A stretch of 64,000 bases of DNA from Erwinia sp050410775 (GTDB taxonomy: Bacteria > Pseudomonadota > Gammaproteobacteria > Enterobacterales > Enterobacteriaceae): NCBI RefSeq assembly GCF_050410775.1, contig NZ_CP191229.1; one strand, 5' to 3'. Every line of letters starts with the position of its first letter. Positions within the stretch are counted from its first letter, which is position 1. The translations under genes and the position numbers were made by a program. Below are positions 52,288-61,796 of this stretch, one piece after another. The notes under the pieces are model-generated. The model had not been told where the DNA came from, ran no database searches, and was given only the letters and a program-made list of their open reading frames with translations.

Positions 52288-53049
52288 TTAGCGTGCCAGC
52301 CAGCCGCCGTCCACGGCCAGGGTAAAGCCGTTAACATAATCAGAGGCGTCGGAGGCCAGAAAGACCACCGGCCCCATCATATCCTGAGGTTCTCCCCAGC
52401 GTCCTGCCGGGATACGTGCAAGGATCTCCTCACTGCGGTTTTCATCATCACGCAGCTGCTGCGTATTATTGGTCGCAAAATAGCCGGGTGCGATGGCGTT
52501 AACATTAATGCCGTGCTTCGCCCATTCGTTCGCCAGCTGGCGCGTCAGGCCCAGCACCGCACTTTTCGATGCGGTGTAGGAAGGGACGCGGATGCCGCCC
52601 TGATAAGAAAGCATAGAAGCAATATTGATAATTTTGCCGCCGTTGCCCTGTTTAATGAACTGGCGTGCCACCAGCTGGGAGAGGAAAAAAAGCGTCCGGG
52701 TATTGACGTTCATCACCTCATCCCAGTCCTTTTCGGAAAAATCGATCGCATCCTGGCGGCGGATAATCCCGGCGTTATTGACGAGAATATTCAGCTGGCC
52801 CATTTCGGCCACGGCCTGCTCCACCAGCGATGGTAGCGCCGCCTGCTGGCCCAGATCGGCTTGCAGATTGAGAAAGCGTCGACCCAGCGCGGTAACTTCA
52901 GCCGCGGTCTCAGCCGGTTCACTGCGGTTAATGCCCACAATGTCACACCCGGCCTGCGCCAGCCCTACCGCCATACTTTTCCCTAGTCCGGTATTGCATC
53001 CGGTGACGATCGCCACCTTTCCGTGCAGAGAAAAATTATTCAGGATCAT
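52288..53049 (-). CDS. kduD: 2-dehydro-3-deoxy-D-gluconate 5-dehydrogenase KduD
   Basis: 253-residue short-chain dehydrogenase that reduces 2,5-diketo-3-deoxygluconate to KDG. Cofactor loop GCNTGLGKSMA, NNAGII, catalytic Ser (IASMLSYQGG) and YTASK. Matches KduD along its length (E. coli 253). AAGGAAAAAGC precedes the ATG. KDG would then be phosphorylated by KdgK, encoded at 37904-38845. Confidence 0.94.
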   Translation of the reverse strand: MILNNFSLHGKVAIVTGCNTGLGKSMAVGLAQAGCDIVGINRSEPAETAAEVTALGRRFLNLQADLGQQAALPSLVEQAVAEMGQLNILVNNAGIIRRQDAIDFSEKDWDEVMNVNTRTLFFLSQLVARQFIKQGNGGKIINIASMLSYQGGIRVPSYTASKSAVLGLTRQLANEWAKHGINVNAIAPGYFATNNTQQLRDDENRSEEILARIPAGRWGEPQDMMGPVVFLASDASDYVNGFTLAVDGGWLAR

Positions 53050-53064
53050 GCTTTTTCCTTCTTA

Positions 53065-54204
53065 TCAGAGATAAATATGCAGGTACTCTACCAGGCACAG
53101 AATCGCCATTGCCTGACCGTACGGCATCGAGGTCAGGGGGATCTGTCGATAGTAGTCGAGGTTTTTGCCCATCGCGGTGCCGAACGAGACCTGGGTCAGT
53201 TCGCCATCGCTATTAATATTTGCAATCAGCCCCTTCAGCGCCTTTTCCGCGACCGCCACATAGCGCTGGTCGGCATAGCGCTTGCGGGCGGCCTTCAGCA
53301 TGCCAAAGGCAAAGCCGGCGGTGGCGGACGCTTCCAGATAGGAGTCACGATCGTCCAGCAGCGTGTGCCAGAGGCCGCTTTCGTGCTGGCACTGCTCCAG
53401 CGCCGCCAGCTGGCTGTTCAGTACCTGTTGCAGATAGCGGCGGGTGGCATCGCTTTCCGGCAGGTCGAGCAGATCCAGAAATTCCGGGATGACGATGGTC
53501 AGCCAGCTGTTGCCCCGCGCCCAGCGGGCGTTAGCAAAATTATGGCTGCCTTCAAAGGTCCAGCCGTGGAACCACAGCCCGGTTTGCTTATCCATCAGAT
53601 GCTGCGTGTGCACCAGGAACTGGTATTTAGCCTCTTCAATATAGTCGCTGCGGTTCAGGAGTTTGCCAATTTTCGCCAGCGGCAGGACGGTCATCATCAG
53701 CGTGTCGTCCCACATCTGCTGATGATTCTCCTCCGCCAGCGTGACGTGCTGCATGCCGCCGCGTTCGGTTCGCGGCATATCATGCATAATCCACTCGGCC
53801 CAGCTTTCAAGATAAGGTAACCAGCGCGGATCCTGCGTCTCCTCATAGCGGTAAGCCAGCGTCAGAAACGGGCAGACGGTATTGACGTTGCGGGTGGTCG
53901 AGCCCTCGGCGAAACGGTCAGCGAACCAGTCGTCAATGATGGCGCGCAGCCGCTCATCGCCGGTCTGCCGGTAATACTGATGGATGCCGTACAGTCCGAT
54001 GCCGTGCGTCCACTCCCAGCCCGCCCAGCCTTTGGTATCGATAACCCGGCCATCATCCAGCCGCAGCAAAAACTCGCCGGTGTCGTCGGTGATATTCACC
54101 AGGTTATCCACCAGCTTATTGATCAGCTGATGCAGCTCTTGTGCGGAGATAAAACGGTCCGGCTGGCGCAGCAGCGGGCTGTGTTTAACGGGGTAGATCA
54201 GCAT
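53065..54204 (-). CDS. GH105 unsaturated rhamnogalacturonyl/uronyl hydrolase (RhiN/YteR-like)
   Basis: 379 residues, no signal peptide, so cytoplasmic. (alpha/alpha)6-barrel GH105 features: KGWAGWEWTHGIGLYG, GGMQHVTLAEENHQQMWDDTLMM with the probable catalytic Asp, and FANARWARGNSW. The family removes the unsaturated uronic acid from oligosaccharides cut by polysaccharide lyases. The start MLIYPVKHS was chosen for its AAGGAAAACGCT upstream; the longer TTG-started form overlaps the stop of the transporter gene. Confidence 0.85.
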   Translation of the reverse strand: MLIYPVKHSPLLRQPDRFISAQELHQLINKLVDNLVNITDDTGEFLLRLDDGRVIDTKGWAGWEWTHGIGLYGIHQYYRQTGDERLRAIIDDWFADRFAEGSTTRNVNTVCPFLTLAYRYEETQDPRWLPYLESWAEWIMHDMPRTERGGMQHVTLAEENHQQMWDDTLMMTVLPLAKIGKLLNRSDYIEEAKYQFLVHTQHLMDKQTGLWFHGWTFEGSHNFANARWARGNSWLTIVIPEFLDLLDLPESDATRRYLQQVLNSQLAALEQCQHESGLWHTLLDDRDSYLEASATAGFAFGMLKAARKRYADQRYVAVAEKALKGLIANINSDGELTQVSFGTAMGKNLDYYRQIPLTSMPYGQAMAILCLVEYLHIYL

Positions 54205-54227
54205 AGCGTTTTCCTTACGAGATGAAA

Positions 54228-55820
54228 TCAATGGGTCAGGGTATCCGATGGTCGTTCTGCCAGCTGTGGTGCCGGACGAGCGGACAGCGGCTTCGCAGCG
54301 GGCTTATTACGGTTCAGATAACCAATATTGTTATTGCCCCAGAGCGACTCATAGGGCAGCCCCGCCAGCATTTCGACGGTGGCCCGCGCCTGAGGGGTAA
54401 TGTTATTTGGCACGACATCGCCCGCTGCGCGCATTTTTTCCGTTTCCTCACGCAGGATTTGATGCGTGGCGAGGTTGAGCTTAAAGCGCAGCGAAACCAT
54501 AAAACCCATGCAAAGGACGATCAGCGTACCGACGCAGAGAATGGCGAGGATCGTATGGCTCACCGTAGTGGTCTGTTCACTTTTGCCCGCCACAAAGCCG
54601 GAAATCTGCATCACGATACCGACCAGCATCACGGCACCCGCCTGGGAAGCTTTGCGTGTCAGGGTCATAATGCCGGCGAAAATACCCTCGCGGCGCTGCC
54701 CGGTAATCACTTCATCCACGTCGGAAATATAGGTGTAGATATTCCAGGGCACGTAGTTGATGCCGCCGCGACCCAGACCCGCCACGGCGGAAATCAGCAG
54801 GAGCAGCGCAAAGACATCGCTCAGTCCGGCAGCGTAAAGCAGGCCGTATGAGGCTGTGCTCAGGCCGAACAGCACCACGACAAAGCGGTAGGAGGGCGCC
54901 GGGCCAAAGCGGATGCAGAGCGGGATCAGGCCGATAACCGCCACAAACTGCATAATCGCCATGGTGCCCATCAGGTTTGACGCCACCGTCGCACTCTGCA
55001 TCAGCACAAAGACCACGTAATAGGTGAACACCGCATTAAAGACGTCCTGGGCGATATAGCCGCCAAGATACATACCCAGATGCTGGCGAAAAATACGCAC
55101 GCGCAGCGTGGAGGTTAACTCGATCTTCAGGCGTGACAGACTCTGTTTCAGCGTCAGTTTCTGTTGCTCCGCCTCCAGCGCTGCCGTCGATTTCTTCTGC
55201 GCGGGTCGCTCCCAGGTATAGAGATAGACCAGCGTCAGTACGCCGGCACAGATAACCGAAAACACCAGGCTTGAGTAAAAGAACGAGATGGCGTTGTCTT
55301 TGCCGAAATAGCTCAGCAGCACGCCCGGCAGGAAAGCGGCCAGAATGGCGGAGAGCTGTGCCAGCGCGATGCGGGCGCCGGAAAATTTTGTTTTCTGCTT
55401 AAAGTCATCGGTCATCTCCGGCACCAGCGTTTCATACGGCACCAGAATGGAGGTATAGACCATCTCGAAGAAGAGGTAAGTCAGCAGGTAATAGACATAG
55501 GTCATGTCGCCGACCCACATCAGGCTGTAGCTGAATACCAGTGGAATACCGGTCAGAATAAAGAACTTGCGGCGACCGAAGCGTTTGCCAAGTCGGGTGG
55601 AACCGAAATGGTCGGTCAGGTAGCCCATCAGCGGACTGGCCACCCCGTCCACCACGCGCGCCAGTGCGAAAATGGAGGTCGCCTCTATGGGGCTGAGGCC
55701 GCAGAAAGTGGTGTAAAAATATAAAAGCCAGGCCGATGTAAGCGCCATCGTGCCCGCGCCGAGAAAGTCGCCTGAGCCATAAGCAAGGTAATTAAGCGTC
55801 CCTGGTTTACGTGTTGTCAT
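54228..55820 (-). CDS. GPH-family oligouronide/uronide symporter
   Basis: 530 residues, 12 helices, GPH (MelB-like) family: N-terminal YGSGDFLGAG, DGVASPLMGYLTDHFGSTRLGKRFGRRKFF between helices 2 and 3. It resembles RhiT/TogT-type carriers of pectic oligosaccharides. The ATG at 55820 has CAGGA 9 bases upstream; the ATG at 55829 is possible. First gene of the operon: transporter, hydrolase, KduD, isomerase, with gaps of 15-37 bp. Confidence 0.88.
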   Translation of the reverse strand: MTTRKPGTLNYLAYGSGDFLGAGTMALTSAWLLYFYTTFCGLSPIEATSIFALARVVDGVASPLMGYLTDHFGSTRLGKRFGRRKFFILTGIPLVFSYSLMWVGDMTYVYYLLTYLFFEMVYTSILVPYETLVPEMTDDFKQKTKFSGARIALAQLSAILAAFLPGVLLSYFGKDNAISFFYSSLVFSVICAGVLTLVYLYTWERPAQKKSTAALEAEQQKLTLKQSLSRLKIELTSTLRVRIFRQHLGMYLGGYIAQDVFNAVFTYYVVFVLMQSATVASNLMGTMAIMQFVAVIGLIPLCIRFGPAPSYRFVVVLFGLSTASYGLLYAAGLSDVFALLLLISAVAGLGRGGINYVPWNIYTYISDVDEVITGQRREGIFAGIMTLTRKASQAGAVMLVGIVMQISGFVAGKSEQTTTVSHTILAILCVGTLIVLCMGFMVSLRFKLNLATHQILREETEKMRAAGDVVPNNITPQARATVEMLAGLPYESLWGNNNIGYLNRNKPAAKPLSARPAPQLAERPSDTLTH

Positions 55821-55976
55821 AATAACCATCCTGTTAAGCCAACCTGTACGCCCGGCTTTCGTCGGGGGATGGAGCTAACGTAGAGCGATGGCGAACGGAA
55901 AACCTTTGCATTGTTGCCAGACCTCAGCGGCTGATGACATCAGCATAAAGAGAATGTGTCCTCACTTCACTGATTT

Positions 55977-55995
55977 TATAAAAAGCTGTTTCAAT
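55977..55995. promoter_or_regulatory. KdgR-like operator of the uronate operon
   Basis: TATAAAAAGCTGTTTCAAT matches 16 of 19 positions of AATRAAAYRNYRTTTYATT. It lies about 160 bp upstream of the transporter start and also upstream of the divergent adhP. Match made by eye. Confidence 0.5.
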
Positions 55996-56131
55996 TTTCC
56001 TGAATGCATATCTCAACTCTGAAATTTAACCGGCCCCGATCGCTACACCGCTTTCCCTGCGAAGAATCAAAGTGAAGTTCTTAAAGCGCTCTATAGTGAA
56101 TGAGAGTTCAACTTTCAGAGAGGAGAGGACG

Positions 56132-57145
56132 ATGAAAGCTGCTGTGGTAAATAAAGATCATACCGTCGACGTGGTTGATAAAACGCTGCGGGCGCTGGAA
56201 TACGGTGAAGCGCTGCTGAAAATGGAATGTTGTGGCGTCTGCCATACCGATCTTCACGTCAAGAATGGGGATTTCGGCGACAAAACCGGGGTGATACTGG
56301 GCCATGAAGGCATCGGCATCGTGAAGGAAATTGGCCCGGGCGTCAGCGCCTTAAAAGTGGGCGACCGCGCCAGCGTGGCATGGTTTTATAAAGGCTGCGG
56401 CCACTGTGAATACTGCACGACCGGTAACGAAACGCTGTGCCGCAGCGTTCAGAATGCCGGCTATAGCGTTGATGGCGGTATGGCCGAAGAGTGTATTGTG
56501 GCGGCCGATTATGCTGTAAAAGTGCCGGAAGGGCTGGATCCGGCTGCCGCCAGCAGCGTGACCTGCGCAGGCGTGACAACCTATAAAGCGGTGAAGGTTT
56601 CCGGTATTCAGCCCGGAAAATGGATCGCTATTTACGGCCTGGGCGGTTTGGGCAACCTCGCCTTGCAGTACGCCAAAAATGTCTTTAACGCTAAGGTCAT
56701 CGCGGTGGACATCAATGATGCCCAGCTACAGTTTGCCAGCGAAATGGGGGCCGATCTGGTGGTGAACTCATTGAAAGAAGATGCCGCTAAAGTAATCCAG
56801 GAGAAAACAGGCGGCGCGCACGCGGCTGTTGTGACCGCCGTAGCCAAAGCGGCGTTCAACTCCGCAGTGGATGCGATGCGCGCAGGGGGACGTATCGTGG
56901 CCGTCGGCCTGCCGCCGGAATCAATGAGCCTGAATATTCCCCGGCTGGTGCTGGATGGCATCCAGGTGGTGGGATCGCTGGTCGGGACCAGAGAGGATTT
57001 GGCCGAAGCCTTTCAGTTTGCCGCCGAAGGCAAAGTGGTGCCGAAAGTGACCAAAAGGCCGCTTACAGAGATTAATGCGATTTTTAGCGAAATGCTGGAA
57101 GGTAAAATCAAAGGCAGGATGGTGATCGACTTCACGCACCGATAG
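56132..57145 (+). CDS. adhP: Zinc-dependent alcohol dehydrogenase AdhP
   Basis: 337 residues (E. coli 336), propanol-preferring medium-chain dehydrogenase. Catalytic zinc ligands in CCGVCHTDLH and GHEG, structural zinc cysteines in GCGHCEYCTTGNETLC, NAD loop GLGGLGNLALQYA. The start MKAAVVNKD follows GAGGAGAGGACG; a frame extending 60 bases upstream has no family match. It diverges from the uronate operon. Confidence 0.95.
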   Translation: MKAAVVNKDHTVDVVDKTLRALEYGEALLKMECCGVCHTDLHVKNGDFGDKTGVILGHEGIGIVKEIGPGVSALKVGDRASVAWFYKGCGHCEYCTTGNETLCRSVQNAGYSVDGGMAEECIVAADYAVKVPEGLDPAAASSVTCAGVTTYKAVKVSGIQPGKWIAIYGLGGLGNLALQYAKNVFNAKVIAVDINDAQLQFASEMGADLVVNSLKEDAAKVIQEKTGGAHAAVVTAVAKAAFNSAVDAMRAGGRIVAVGLPPESMSLNIPRLVLDGIQVVGSLVGTREDLAEAFQFAAEGKVVPKVTKRPLTEINAIFSEMLEGKIKGRMVIDFTHR

Positions 57146-57167
57146 CATAATAAAGCGCGACAACGCT

Positions 57168-57187
57168 AAGGTGCCTCTGGCACCTTG
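57168..57187 (+). terminator. Hairpin after adhP
   Basis: AAGGTGCC-TCT-GGCACCTT, 22 bases past the adhP stop, without a T tract. Confidence 0.5.
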
Positions 57188-57553
57188 GCTCTCCGCGCTC
57201 AGGCCTGCATATAAAAACTGGATCGTGCTGACGCTCTGGGTTCCAGAATGGTACATAAGCGCAGCCAGAGCAGCGAAACCATCCAACCTGTGTTATTCAG
57301 CATGTATTATTCCCTCTTACCCGCAGGCGTGAACGTTAACTTTATCCTGAAAACGCTGATGTGCCAGAACGTATCGCTTTTTTTGTTAAAGAGCGTGACA
57401 GTCTGTTTATGAAAAGTTTTGTCAGAATAGCGCTTACCCGGCCTGTCCCTGCCAATTTCCTCTTTAATCCCTCTTTTTTTCCGCTATGGTTAAGCCTGCG
57501 TCACATCACCTTGCAATATTTCAACATTTTGTAAATTTTAAAAGGAGCCGATC
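57188..57553. other. Gap before the periplasmic hydrolase gene
   Basis: About 365 bp. No gene. AT-rich toward the right end (CAATATTTCAACATTTTGTAAATTT), probably the promoter of the next gene; no defined elements could be assigned. Confidence 0.5.
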
Positions 57554-58564
57554 GTGTCAAAACCCCTTCGCCGCCTGGCTATGCTGAGCGCCCTGATCGC
57601 CTTTGGGGCTTCTGCCGCTGAAACCACGCCGCAGTACGGCCCGGAATTACAGGGCTTTGATATTCCTTATCCTGTTCAGAAATTCGCTTTCACCTCGCAA
57701 AAGCAGCCCGTGACGATGGGCTACATCGACGTTAAGCCCAAAGGCACCGCGAATGGGCGTACTGCCGTACTGATGCACGGTAAAAACTTCTGCGGCGTCA
57801 CCTGGCAGGATACGATTGATGCGCTGAGCGAGGCGGGATACCGGGTCATCGCTCCCGATCAGATTGGATTCTGTACCTCAACCAAACCGCAGCATTATCA
57901 GTACAGCTTTCATCAGCTGGCGGAGAATACTCACCAGCTGCTCGACAGTCTGAACATCGACAAGGTGTCGCTGGTGGCGCACTCAACCGGAGGCATGCTG
58001 GCGACACGCTATGCCCTGATGTATCCGCAGGGGGTACAGAAACTGGTGATGGTTAACCCGATTGGTCTGGAAGACTGGAAAGCCAAAGGTGTCCCGTGGC
58101 GTAGCGTGGATGAATGGTATCAGCGCGAGCTGAAAACCACGGCGGCCGGCATCAAAGCCTACGAGAAGAAAACCTACTACGACGGACGCTGGAAGCCGGA
58201 ATACGATCGCTGGGTCAACATGCTGGCTGGTCTGAATGCGGGACCCGGCAAAGAGATCGTCGCCTGGAACTCCGCCTTGCAGTACGACATGATCTTTACG
58301 CAGCCGGTCTACTATGAATTTAAAGACCTGAAGATGCCTACCACGCTTATCATCGGCACTTCAGATACGACCGCCATCGGCAGCGATATTGCGTCGCCGG
58401 AGATCAAGGCGAAAATCGGTCACTATAACGTGCTGGGTAAAGAGGTCGCAGCGCTGATCCCGCAGTCCACGCTGATAGAATTTGATGGCATGGGGCATGC
58501 CCCGCAGATGGAAGAGCCGGAAAAATTCAACCAGACGCTGATTCAGGATTTAAATAAATCCTGA
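57554..58564 (+). CDS. Secreted alpha/beta-hydrolase
   Basis: 336 residues. Signal peptide 1-21 (GASAAE). Core with LMHGKNFCGVTW, PDQIGFCTS, nucleophile elbow VAHSTGGM and a late base GMGHAPQMEEP: the pattern of epoxide-hydrolase or haloperoxidase-like alpha/beta hydrolases. The pair NFCGV and GFCTS carries two Cys that could bridge in the periplasm. GTG start with AAAGGAGCCGATC. Substrate unknown. Confidence 0.85.
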   Translation: MSKPLRRLAMLSALIAFGASAAETTPQYGPELQGFDIPYPVQKFAFTSQKQPVTMGYIDVKPKGTANGRTAVLMHGKNFCGVTWQDTIDALSEAGYRVIAPDQIGFCTSTKPQHYQYSFHQLAENTHQLLDSLNIDKVSLVAHSTGGMLATRYALMYPQGVQKLVMVNPIGLEDWKAKGVPWRSVDEWYQRELKTTAAGIKAYEKKTYYDGRWKPEYDRWVNMLAGLNAGPGKEIVAWNSALQYDMIFTQPVYYEFKDLKMPTTLIIGTSDTTAIGSDIASPEIKAKIGHYNVLGKEVAALIPQSTLIEFDGMGHAPQMEEPEKFNQTLIQDLNKS

Positions 58565-58566
58565 GG

Positions 58567-58824
58567 TTAACGACACTGCGATGTGCAGGCCTGCAAACAG
58601 GCCTGCATTTTTGCGCCGCAGCCGCTGTTATCGTTGCGGTCACACCGGCTGTTCGCGACATAACAATCCTGCTGGCAGGTTGAAATGTTGCAGCGGTCAG
58701 CTGCAGGTGTAAGGAAGACGTTGTCCGGTTTAGGCTGAAAGATCAAAGGCTGCACGCTTTGTGAAAAAGCGACGCTGGAAAAAATGAGGCTCAATGCGGC
58801 AAGGGCGCGGTTTAGTTTCATCAT
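58567..58824 (-). CDS. Cysteine-rich secreted protein
   Basis: 85 residues. Signal peptide about 1-21 (SSVAFS). The mature part has eight cysteines in its last 45 residues (RCNISTCQQDC, SRC, SGCG, QACLQAC, SQC), suggesting four disulfides. Function unknown. Two ATGs in a row; the second (58821) has better spacing from GGAG. It converges on the hydrolase with a 2-bp gap. Confidence 0.7.
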   Translation of the reverse strand: MMKLNRALAALSLIFSSVAFSQSVQPLIFQPKPDNVFLTPAADRCNISTCQQDCYVANSRCDRNDNSGCGAKMQACLQACTSQCR

Positions 58825-59029
58825 TGACTCCGGATTGCTGAGCGTTTGGCTGCCGCTTCAGTATAGTAATTCGCCGCCATGGCGGCGGTTATTTCCCGTT
58901 ATTGCTGATAAATGATGTCGTGACAACGACAAGCGCGGGACTCAAACCCAGCCGATCGCACTCCGCGACGCTTTCCATCTTGCTGCCTGAATGGTTAAAT
59001 CCAGTAACCTAAACTGTTCAGGAGGTTCC

Positions 59030-59425
59030 ATGCTGCCATCGCAGACACTCAGTCTGACCATCCCGCGTAACTGGGTTGACCTGTATGAAACGATCTGGAA
59101 ACCGGACTATTTTCCCCACTGGGCGTCGGGACTCAGCCATTCTCCTCTGGTGCAGGAAGGTCACTACTGGAAGTCTGTCGGACCGGAAGGCACGGTGAAA
59201 ATCCGCTTTACCGACCACAACCCTTTCGGCGTGATGGATCACTACATCGATACTGGCTTCGGCAAGGAAATCTATGTGCCGATGCGCGTGGTGGGCAATC
59301 AGGAGGGTGCCGACGTGCTGATTACCCTGTTTCGCCAGCCGTTTATGTCCGACGAAAAGTTTAAGCAGGATAGCGAATGGGTGCAGCGCGATCTCCAGGC
59401 GCTGCATACTCTACTGACTACCTGA
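59030..59425 (+). CDS. SRPBCC/START-like domain protein
   Basis: 131 residues from the start MLPSQTLSLTIP, preceded by AGGAGGTTCC. The layout fits a polyketide-cyclase/AHSA-type small-ligand pocket (WVDLYETIWKPDYFPHWASG at the start, LITLFRQP near the end). The earlier ATG (58991) has no ribosome-binding site. Ligand unknown. Confidence 0.75.
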   Translation: MLPSQTLSLTIPRNWVDLYETIWKPDYFPHWASGLSHSPLVQEGHYWKSVGPEGTVKIRFTDHNPFGVMDHYIDTGFGKEIYVPMRVVGNQEGADVLITLFRQPFMSDEKFKQDSEWVQRDLQALHTLLTT

Positions 59426-59569
59426 GGCCGACCGCCCGCAAATCCTGCCGGATTGACGTCGCGGCTGCCCGGAAGCACCCCGGTCTTTTATCCGTCGATC
59501 TGCCTGCTGATGCAAAGAGCGGGCTGCATGATCCTCTCTCTGTATTAACAGCGGCGACGTTACGCCTGC

Positions 59570-60703
59570 TCAACCGGTTTCGCCGTCACGCCGGTAGGGC
59601 AGGGAATGGCGGGCTTCTTCCGCCCAGGCAAGTACGCCTTCACGCTCCTGCTGCAAAAAGCCCGCAACCGCCTCATGCAGTCCCTCATGACGAAGATAAT
59701 GCCAGGACTCGGTAATAACCGGCTCAAAGCCGCGCACCAGCTTGTGCTCGCCCTGGGCGCCGGCATCGAAGCGCGTCAGGCCGTTAGCAATGGCGTAATC
59801 CATCCCCTGATAAAAACAGGTTTCAAAGTGTAGCCGGTTGAATTCCTCCAGGCAGCCCCAGTAGCGGCCATAAATTGTGGTGCCGTCAACCAGACTGAAC
59901 GCCATCGCGGCCGCCAGGCCATTCTGGGTGGCGAGGACCACCCGGATCGCCTCCGGCATCTTTTCCGCCAGCAGGCTGAAAAATGACCGGGTCAGATAAG
60001 GCCGCTGTCCGCGCACGGCATAGGTGTTGGCGTAGCAGGCATACACGAAATCCCAGTGGGCTTCGCTTAACTGCTCCCCGGTCAGCCATTCAAAGGCAAA
60101 GCCCTGGCTGGCGACCAGCTCCCGCTCCTTGCGGATCTGCTTGCGCTTGCGCGACATCAGCGTGTCGAGGAAGTCCTGGAAATCCCGGTAGCCCGGATTG
60201 CGCCAGTGATACTGGCAGCCCAGGCGGGCAAGCCAGTGCGCCTCTTCGCTGAGCAGCGTACGGGCATGCCGATCGCTGAAATTGATATGGGCGCTGAGCA
60301 GCCCGCCCTGCTGGAGAAAACCGGGAAGCGCCGCGACCAGCTTCTGCCCTGCGTCGGCACTGCCCAGAAGGCGGGCGCCGGTGACCGGGCTGAAGGGAAC
60401 GGCCGCCAGCCATTTGGGATAGTAGGGCACGCCCGCGCGCTGGCAGGCTTCAGCCCAGGCAAAATCGAATACGTACTCGCCCCGCGAATGGCTTTTACGG
60501 TAGCCGGGCATAGCGGCCAGCACCTCGTCCTGTTCACACCAGAGAAGATGTTCAGGCTGCCAGCCCGTCCCCTGACCAAGACAGCCACTCTCTTCCAGCG
60601 TACTGAGAAAAGCGTGCCGGGTAAAAGGGCCGCCGTCAGGGAGAAGTGCATCCCACTGACTGGCGGGGATATCGGCCAGCTGCGTCAGAACGGTCAGCGA
60701 CAC
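59570..60703 (-). CDS. Predicted N-acyltransferase, COG3146/GNAT-like
   Basis: 377 residues. Matches the COG3146 family (also called peptidogalycan biosynthesis proteins): SAHINFSDRHA, QYHWRNPGYRDFQDFLDTLMSRKRKQIRKER, GRYWGCLEEFNRLHFETCFYQGMDYAI, FDAGAQGEHKLVRGFEP. The fold is a double GNAT/FemAB-like acyltransferase; the substrate is unknown. The GTG at 60703 has AGGGAG 7 bases upstream; a GTG 27 bases earlier is less likely. Confidence 0.8.
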   Translation of the reverse strand: MSLTVLTQLADIPASQWDALLPDGGPFTRHAFLSTLEESGCLGQGTGWQPEHLLWCEQDEVLAAMPGYRKSHSRGEYVFDFAWAEACQRAGVPYYPKWLAAVPFSPVTGARLLGSADAGQKLVAALPGFLQQGGLLSAHINFSDRHARTLLSEEAHWLARLGCQYHWRNPGYRDFQDFLDTLMSRKRKQIRKERELVASQGFAFEWLTGEQLSEAHWDFVYACYANTYAVRGQRPYLTRSFFSLLAEKMPEAIRVVLATQNGLAAAMAFSLVDGTTIYGRYWGCLEEFNRLHFETCFYQGMDYAIANGLTRFDAGAQGEHKLVRGFEPVITESWHYLRHEGLHEAVAGFLQQEREGVLAWAEEARHSLPYRRDGETG

Positions 60704-60896
60704 GGGTAAACTCCCTGTTAAGCCAGCCACGGACGGTGACCGTGGCAGGTGGATGAGAAAAGGCTACGTTGAAGGTTTTTGCAGCGAAGATCAACGCATT
60801 CTCAATTTGCCGCACCTCTGGTTAAGCCGGAACTGCCTCTCCCTGACGGGCCTGCCCGGAAAAGACGTTTACCGACATGCGCGCGCGCTGTGCGGA

Positions 60897-61796
60897 TCAG
60901 GGGGCAAACATCTGCGGGCCTGCCACTTTCAGCACGTTATAAAACCAGCTTTTGGCTGTGATATCCCCGATCTCAGTATGCCCGTAGAGAAACACTTCCT
61001 GGTTTGGCACCTGAAAAGGCAGCTCCAGCACGCGACCATTACCGCGTCGTGCATAGATTCTGGCCGCGCTTGAGGGCAGCGTAACCAGCAGTTCGCTGGA
61101 GGCGATCAGCTCACCCAATGCGGCGAAGTGCGGCACTTCCACGGCTATCTCCCGCTCAAGCCCAAACTCCTTCAGGCGATCTTCAACAATGTGGTGACCG
61201 CTGGTGGCGGAGACGACAACGTGCTGCTCCTGCAAATAGTCATCCAGCGAGAGCGTTTCGCCGATGCGGGGATGGTTAACGTTGAGCAGGCAGACATAGC
61301 GCTCGTAAATCATCAGTTCGCGCTGGGCGGAGGAGACAGATTCATTACGGCTGCAGATGGCGGCGTCGATGCGGCCGGTCAGTAGCCATTCGTCCAGCCG
61401 GGTCATATCCACCGGCAGCACTTCCAGCCGGATACCGGGCGCCACCTGCTGCATATGCATAATCAGTTTTGGCAGCAGCAGCAATTCACCCAGATCGGAC
61501 AGCGCCAGACGGAACTTATGCTGTGACGTGCCGGGCGAAAAAGTGCGCGTTTCCGCGACGGCCTTCTCAATGCCGGTCAGGGACTTTTTAAACACCTTAT
61601 AAAGATGGACTGCCGTGGGCGTTGGCTCCATGCCTTTGCGGCTGCGCTTAAACAGTTCATCGTTGGTTTCGGCCCGCAGGCGGGCTAAGGCATAACTGGC
61701 CGAGGGTTGGGTGATAAACAGACGATCGGCCGCGCCGCTGACGCTGCGCGTTTCGTATATAGCGGTAAATACGCGGACTAAATTGAGATCTAACAT
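60897..61796 (-). CDS. LysR-family transcriptional regulator
   Basis: 299 residues. N-terminal winged helix-turn-helix (SVSGAADRLFITQPSASYALARLR, about 18-42) and a LysR substrate-binding domain. No close paralogue recognised by name. An AT-rich region with dyad-like TAGATTATATCTATATA lies directly upstream (about 61809-61825), a likely autoregulatory site. The divergent neighbour is an AraC-type regulator. Confidence 0.85.
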   Translation of the reverse strand: MLDLNLVRVFTAIYETRSVSGAADRLFITQPSASYALARLRAETNDELFKRSRKGMEPTPTAVHLYKVFKKSLTGIEKAVAETRTFSPGTSQHKFRLALSDLGELLLLPKLIMHMQQVAPGIRLEVLPVDMTRLDEWLLTGRIDAAICSRNESVSSAQRELMIYERYVCLLNVNHPRIGETLSLDDYLQEQHVVVSATSGHHIVEDRLKEFGLEREIAVEVPHFAALGELIASSELLVTLPSSAARIYARRGNGRVLELPFQVPNQEVFLYGHTEIGDITAKSWFYNVLKVAGPQMFAP

